Assembly (NCBI GenBank): GCA_038226175.1
Contig: JBBRQP010000107.1
Span: forward strand, 1-8,967
Length of the DNA: 8,967 nucleotides
Direction: 5' to 3'
Source: JBBRQP01 sp038226175
GTDB taxonomy: Bacteria > Cyanobacteriota > Cyanobacteriia > Gloeobacterales > Anthocerotibacteraceae
Shown: in pieces, positions 6,281 to 8,967 of the stretch
Position numbering within the stretch: position 1 is the first letter of the stretch
Layout of the letters: each line of letters starts with the position of its first letter
Program-made: the position numbers and the translations under genes
The notes under the pieces: generated by a model
What the model was told of the DNA's origin: nothing
The model's input: only the letters and a program-made list of their open reading frames with translations
The model's database searches: none

Positions 6281-6463
6281 TAGACCAGTTCTTAAGTACA
6301 TTTGCTGTTTTATTGCTCCCCATCCCCCTTTATCGCGGACTGAGTGGGTCGAGCGAGTAAATAGCATAAGATTATTTCCAAGTCACTCTTTCTCAAGAAG
6401 AGCAGTGAGGATGCGGTCTAAGTTGAAGAAGACAGACAAGCTGTAAAGTGTAATCATCAAAGA

Positions 6464-6477
6464 GCTTAGATCTAAGC
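6464..6477. promoter_or_regulatory. Perfect 14-bp palindrome GCTTAGATCTAAGC
   Basis: GCTTAGATCTAAGC equals its own reverse complement. It lies 67 bases before the start of the 6545-7501 gene, a usual place for a dimeric regulator site. No family consensus was recognised. Confidence 0.4.
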
Positions 6478-6502
6478 CGATTACAATGGCAGTATATTTT
6501 TT

Positions 6503-6519
6503 AGGATATCTGCTATCCT
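6503..6519. promoter_or_regulatory. Dyad AGGATA-N5-TATCCT before the DUF4034-like gene
   Basis: Six-base perfect arms (6503-6508 and 6514-6519) with a five-base loop lie 25 bases before the start codon. It may be an operator or a leader hairpin close to the weak ribosome site GGAA (6534-6537). Confidence 0.35.
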
Positions 6520-6544
6520 TACCAAATAATGCTGGAAATTTCTT

Positions 6545-7501
6545 ATGTGGCAGCAGCTAAAGAATTTCTTACGACCTGAGAGTAAAAAATACAGTAATTG
6601 CTTTAATGAACCTAGTTATCGTGAAATTTCCAATCGTATCCATCAGCAGAATTGGCCTAAATGTCAGAGTCTGTATCTAGAACTAGAATCTGATCAACGG
6701 ACTTTGGTACTTAATGGCATTGAGGACAATCCTCAGTTACTACAGCGGCTACGGCGTATGCATGACCACTATGAGGGGGAGGCAGTGTTCATGACTTTCT
6801 TTGGTGTGGCTTTAGTATGTGAAGGCTGGCAAAGACGTTCTTACGCTGATGCTAAATATGTCAGTAAGCAGCAATTCCGTGAATTTCGGGCGATTCTTGC
6901 TGAAGCCCAGAGCTATCTGGAACGAGCTTTTATCACAGGCGGCGATCCTGAAACTCTCTATTGGTTGATTAGAACTGCTAAGGGATTGCAAGACTATGAC
7001 ATGGCTCAGGACTACTGGCGCAGACTGCAAATAGTTCAACCCAACCACATGGCGGGAGCCTTAGGTATGGTTGATGTACTCTCCCCCAAATGGTATGGGA
7101 GCCAAGAAGCAGTGCTTGGATTTGCTCGTAGTCTGACTCAGTCTGCCCCACTTGGCAGTCTCCTGTACGCCCTTATCCCAGCAGCTCATATTGAAGTTTG
7201 GGTAGAGGCTGAACAAGCAGGAGCTAAGAACTATTTCCAACAGTCTTCCGTAATAGAGGAGATTGAGCTGGCGTGGCGATTATCTTCTAATTACCCCAAT
7301 TTCCAGAAAACCCGTATCAGTCAACAGCTGCATCATCATTTCGCCTTTGCCTTTGCAGCGTCTAAGCAAGCGCAATTGGCTAATATCGAATTCAGTAAAT
7401 TACTAGAAACCCCACCACCCTTCAAGCCTTGGGGATATGTGGACTATAAAACCTTCCAAGGTCTTAAGCATCACTACCAACGTGGAAAGTCGTCACAATG
7501 A
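6545..7501 (+). CDS. Soluble helical protein resembling DUF4034
   Basis: This 318-residue protein has no signal peptide or membrane segment, and its function is unknown. The layout resembles the DUF4034 family as I remember it: a Trp/Glu-containing N-terminal helical part; an AQSYLERAFITGGDPETLYWLI block (about 121-142); a TPR-like helix pair DMAQDYWRRLQIVQPNHMAG (152-171); then the strongest signature, LSPKWYGSQEAVLGFAR at 179-195, matching the family pattern lxPKWgGS...fAr. The C-terminal half continues with amphipathic helices (for example SQQLHHHFAFAFAASKQAQLA). The assignment is from pattern memory, not a search; a generic TPR/SEL1-like scaffold is the alternative. It has its own long upstream spacer with two palindromes. 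Its ribosome site is weak (GGAA at 6534-6537). An AT hairpin (GAAATT/AATTTC, 7500-7515) overlaps the stop codon. Confidence 0.6.
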   Translation: MWQQLKNFLRPESKKYSNCFNEPSYREISNRIHQQNWPKCQSLYLELESDQRTLVLNGIEDNPQLLQRLRRMHDHYEGEAVFMTFFGVALVCEGWQRRSYADAKYVSKQQFREFRAILAEAQSYLERAFITGGDPETLYWLIRTAKGLQDYDMAQDYWRRLQIVQPNHMAGALGMVDVLSPKWYGSQEAVLGFARSLTQSAPLGSLLYALIPAAHIEVWVEAEQAGAKNYFQQSSVIEEIELAWRLSSNYPNFQKTRISQQLHHHFAFAFAASKQAQLANIEFSKLLETPPPFKPWGYVDYKTFQGLKHHYQRGKSSQ

Positions 7502-7585
7502 AATTCTGTAATTTCTCAGAGCAATAATTATCCCCTAGCCCCACCGACTTAGATCAGGTATCTTAACAATGAAAAGCCAGTCCTG

Positions 7586-7599
7586 AGGAGTTTTTTTTT
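7586..7599 (+). promoter_or_regulatory. Strong ribosome site with nine-T spacer
   Basis: AGGAG at 7586-7590 is followed by nine T residues directly up to the ATG at 7600. The motif and spacing fix this start. The homopolymer spacer is unusual and prone to length change, which would alter translation efficiency. Confidence 0.6.
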
Positions 7600-7947
7600 A
7601 TGGTTTACAGATCCTTTTTGATATTTAGCATCTTTACCTTATTTTCTACTGACCTATTAACTATTTGTGAGGAGCCCGTCTACGCTCAAATTGCCCCATT
7701 ACACCAATTTTTAATGGTACAGGCTAATCCAGATGATAACTATCAGCAAGGTTTAGGCGCACCCACTGACCGCAGACAAGAACAAGAACAGAAAGCAAAG
7801 GAACTTTATAACAAGGGGATTATCCTTTTTAAACAATATGGTCATCCTGAGAAAGGACTGGAATACTATCAGCAAGCGCTGGCGATCTTTCAAGAATTAA
7901 GTGACCGACCACTAGAGGCCAAAACCCTGTGTGCCAATATAAAGTGA
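7600..7947 (+). CDS. Exported TPR protein, truncated by an IS3-family insertion
   Basis: This is the N-terminal remnant of a larger exported TPR protein. Residues 1-29 are a signal peptide (YRSFLIFSIFTLF core, cleavage probably after PVYA before Q30). Then come a Gln/Asp-rich linker and one TPR-like helix pair, ELYNKGIILFKQYGHPEKGLEYYQQALAIFQEL (about 68-100), then SDRPLEAKTL. In relatives this last phrase leads straight into a further TPR (NNIGxxY). Here, after L110 (codon 7927-7929), the reading runs into the insertion-sequence end, adds CANIK and stops at 7945-7947. Only about 110 residues are native. Full-length relatives often carry more TPRs and a C-terminal CHAT protease domain; whether this one did cannot be seen. 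It follows the DUF4034-like gene by 98 bases on the same strand, so co-transcription is possible. Probably non-functional. Confidence 0.75.
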   Translation: MVYRSFLIFSIFTLFSTDLLTICEEPVYAQIAPLHQFLMVQANPDDNYQQGLGAPTDRRQEQEQKAKELYNKGIILFKQYGHPEKGLEYYQQALAIFQELSDRPLEAKTLCANIK

Positions 7948-7995
7948 GACACCTGAGCGACAACAATTACTGTCTATATCAGGAGAACACTCATC

Positions 7996-8388
7996 ATGCT
8001 TCACACCACCAACGGTCATCGTCCTAATCCAGAAGTCATAGCTAAACCTACCCGTCGTACCCTGATGGCAGAGTTTAAGCTCAATATTCTCCGTCAAGCC
8101 GATGCTTGCACAGAACCTGGACAAATTGGAGCTTTACTGCGCCGCGAAGGACTTTACTCTTCTCAATTAGCCCAGTGGCGTGCCCAACGCCGCCAAGCAG
8201 AAAAAGAAGCCCTCACCGACAACAAACGTGGTCGCCCTGCTCCCGACCCTTTATCTGCGGAAAATGAACGCTTACGCAAGGAGAATGCCCGACTGACCAA
8301 ACGCCTGCAACAGGCAGAAATCATCCTGGAGGTGCAAAAAAAAATATCCTCGATGCTGGAATTACCCCTTCCGTCCGGCAACGACTGA
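7996..8388 (+). CDS. IS3-family transposase OrfA
   Basis: OrfA is the 130-residue DNA-binding part of the IS3-family transposase. Residues about 21-62 form the helix-turn-helix (LMAEFKLNILRQADAC...IGALLRREGLYSSQLAQWR), which recognises the element ends. Residues about 86-117 form a leucine-zipper-like coiled coil (L86, L93, L100) ending in the usual IILEVQKKIS for oligomerisation. AGGAG at 7981-7985, ten bases before the ATG, supports the start. Its stop codon TGA (8386-8388) overlaps the orfB ATG as TGATG. A run of nine A (8336-8344) contains an in-frame A AAA AAA slippery heptamer, and the -1 frame is open from there into orfB, so an OrfAB fusion can be made. This gene appears intact. Confidence 0.92.
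   Translation: MLHTTNGHRPNPEVIAKPTRRTLMAEFKLNILRQADACTEPGQIGALLRREGLYSSQLAQWRAQRRQAEKEALTDNKRGRPAPDPLSAENERLRKENARLTKRLQQAEIILEVQKKISSMLELPLPSGND
8337..8343 (+). promoter_or_regulatory. Putative -1 programmed frameshift site A-AAA-AAA
   Basis: The orfA frame reads CAA AAA AAA ATA across a nine-A run. Slipping back one base gives AAA AAT ATC and an open frame through the orfB ATG at 8388. IS3 elements usually make the active OrfAB transposase this way; the stop-start overlap TGATG may in addition reinitiate OrfB. Confidence 0.6.
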
Positions 8389-8897
8389 TGGAAACGCTGG
8401 AATCTATTAGGAAAACCGTACCTGTTGCTGTTTTGTGTCGGGCTGTAGGGTTAAGTCGGGCTGCGGTATACCGCCAACGCCAACCCAAAGCCTTCTTACC
8501 AAAACCCCGTCCTGCTTCCTTCCGTTCTCTGGACGTTGCCCAACGTCAACAGGTGCTAGACGTGCTGCACAGCGAGCGTTTCGTTGACAAGTCGGTGCGT
8601 GAAGTCTGGGCAACCCTAATCGATGAAGGGGTTTACTTATGTTCCATCCGCACCATGTACCGCATACTGTCCGATGCCGGAGAAGTCCGGGAACGACGTG
8701 AACAACTGCGCTACCCCACTTACAAAAAACCGGAGTTACTCGCTACAGGTCCAAACCAGCTCTGGAGCTGGGATATCACTAAACTGATGGAACCGGCCAA
8801 GATGACGTACTTCTACCTGTACGTCATCTTATACTCTTTCCGTTTGATTAGCAGGTTTTTGTTCTGGGCCACCAGTGGTAGAACAAGTATCTCTTGA
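8388..8897 (+). CDS. IS3-family transposase OrfB, 5' part, disrupted
   Basis: OrfB is the catalytic (rve/DDE integrase) part of the IS3 transposase. Native similarity covers residues 1-148: an HTH_21-like region (REVWATLIDEGVYLCSIRTMYRIL, about 71-94) and the start of the integrase core GPNQLWSWDITKL, where D129 is the first residue of the DDE triad. The expected continuation after LYVIL is a DIFSRYVVGW-type segment, but the sequence changes to YSFRLISRFLFWATSGRTSIS, which is foreign sequence read from the inserted IS630-like element. The second D and the E are missing, so no active transposase can be made from this copy. Normal OrfB is nearly twice as long or more. Confidence 0.85.
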   Translation: METLESIRKTVPVAVLCRAVGLSRAAVYRQRQPKAFLPKPRPASFRSLDVAQRQQVLDVLHSERFVDKSVREVWATLIDEGVYLCSIRTMYRILSDAGEVRERREQLRYPTYKKPELLATGPNQLWSWDITKLMEPAKMTYFYLYVILYSFRLISRFLFWATSGRTSIS

Positions 8898-8967
8898 GCA
8901 ACTCGGTCTGCTTTGATAAACTACGACATCGTTGCTCTAATCGCTCTTCCACTTCTTCAATCGTCAC
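8832..8967 (-). mobile_element. Probable IS630-family element, one end, inserted in orfB
   Basis: Sequence from about 8832 is unrelated to IS3 and carries a transposase-like C-terminus on the minus strand. The junction reads ATCTTA then TACTCTTTCC, so a TA dinucleotide lies exactly at the break (8830-8833). IS630/Tc1-mariner elements insert into TA and duplicate it, which fits. Only one end is in the window, so the terminal inverted repeat cannot be paired. Confidence 0.6.
8848..8967 (-). CDS. Transposase C-terminus, IS630-like (partial)
   Basis: On the minus strand an open frame enters from the window edge and ends with TAA at 8848-8850, giving 39 residues: VTIEEVEERLEQRC, then SLSKQTELLKRYLFYHWWPR and TKTC. 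The pattern (a helix with xVEExLxxRCxxL, then an aromatic FYHWWP close to the stop) resembles the C-terminal helices of cyanobacterial IS630-family transposases, which lie after the last catalytic acid. No catalytic residue is in the window. The short distance from stop codon to element edge (about 16 bases) is normal for compact IS elements. Recognition is from pattern memory. Confidence 0.5.
   Translation of the reverse strand: MTIEEVEERLEQRCRSLSKQTELLKRYLFYHWWPRTKTC

Larger units (their letters stand above)
6074..6544. other. Divergent 471-base spacer between TPR and DUF4034-like genes
   Basis: No gene is seen. It holds the minus-strand promoter candidate (6141-6169), intergenic repeat copy 4, a hairpin at 6383-6408 (TCACTCTT pairing with AAGAG plus TGA across a CAG bulge), a perfect 14-bp palindrome at 6464-6477 and a 6-bp-stem dyad at 6503-6519. 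An 11-codon frame at 6411-6446 is too short and has badly placed ribosome-site bases, so it is not called. Confidence 0.5.
7928..8831 (+). mobile_element. IS3-family insertion sequence, left part, interrupted
   Basis: The element starts at about 7928-7930, where the TPR reading frame breaks, with TGTGCCAATATAAAGTGAGA. IS3 ends begin with TG; the precise base is ambiguous by two because of TGTG. It contains orfA (7996-8388) and the beginning of orfB (from 8388) in the typical -1 arrangement. Similarity to IS3 transposase ends abruptly after 8831, where the next element begins, so its right end, the rest of orfB and the target duplication lie outside the window. Confidence 0.85.

Noticed and set aside
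6411..6446. Eleven-codon frame MRSKLKKTDKL
   Set aside because: Too short, and the GAGG directly abuts the ATG, which is unsuitable spacing for initiation.
8837..8897. Reading the end of the 8388-8897 frame as native OrfB sequence
   Set aside because: The peptide after LYVIL departs from the conserved IS3 integrase core at a TA junction, and the same bases on the other strand read as the end of another transposase.

Overview
The window looks like an accessory stretch of a cyanobacterial chromosome, probably from a filamentous species. The evidence is indirect: a Uma2-family PD-(D/E)XK protein with the Ala/Glu/Arg-rich coiled-coil tail ending in ALGIDPDLP that is common in cyanobacteria, a secreted kinesin-light-chain-like TPR protein, a second exported TPR protein cut by an insertion sequence, moderate GC, and long gene-poor spacers. 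No HIP1 octamer (GCGATCGC) was seen, so genus cannot be given.

Layout from left to right: (1) 248-607 (+), a small membrane-anchored coiled-coil protein built from 11-residue repeats. (2) 739-2946 (+), a complete stand-alone RecD2-type DNA helicase, the best-supported gene here. (3) 3088-3930 (-), a class I SAM-dependent methyltransferase, convergent with recD2. (4) 4173-4958 (+), the Uma2-family protein, divergent from the methyltransferase. (5) 5294-6073 (-), an exported protein with five exact 40-residue TPR units. (6) 6545-7501 (+), a soluble helical protein resembling DUF4034. (7) 7600-7947 (+), the first 110 codons of an exported TPR protein, interrupted by an IS3-family element. (8) 7928-8831, the left part of that element with orfA and the start of orfB. 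It is itself interrupted at a TA dinucleotide by what looks like an IS630-family element whose transposase C-terminus lies at 8848-8967 (-). The right end of the window is therefore a nested insertion: IS630-like in IS3 in a TPR gene.

The genes do not form an obvious pathway. Strands alternate and spacers are 90-470 bases, so most genes are probably transcribed singly. The least expected signal lies between genes. A degenerate intergenic repeat occurs in several copies: about 609-683 (inverted), about 2952-3084, 4064-4096 (partial) and about 6128-6280. Two of the copies form an imperfect inverted repeat of about 51 bp around recD2, with a perfect 12-bp core. Another copy overlaps the probable promoter of the secreted TPR gene. 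I found no CRISPR array, tRNA or rRNA, and no convincing multi-gene defence system.
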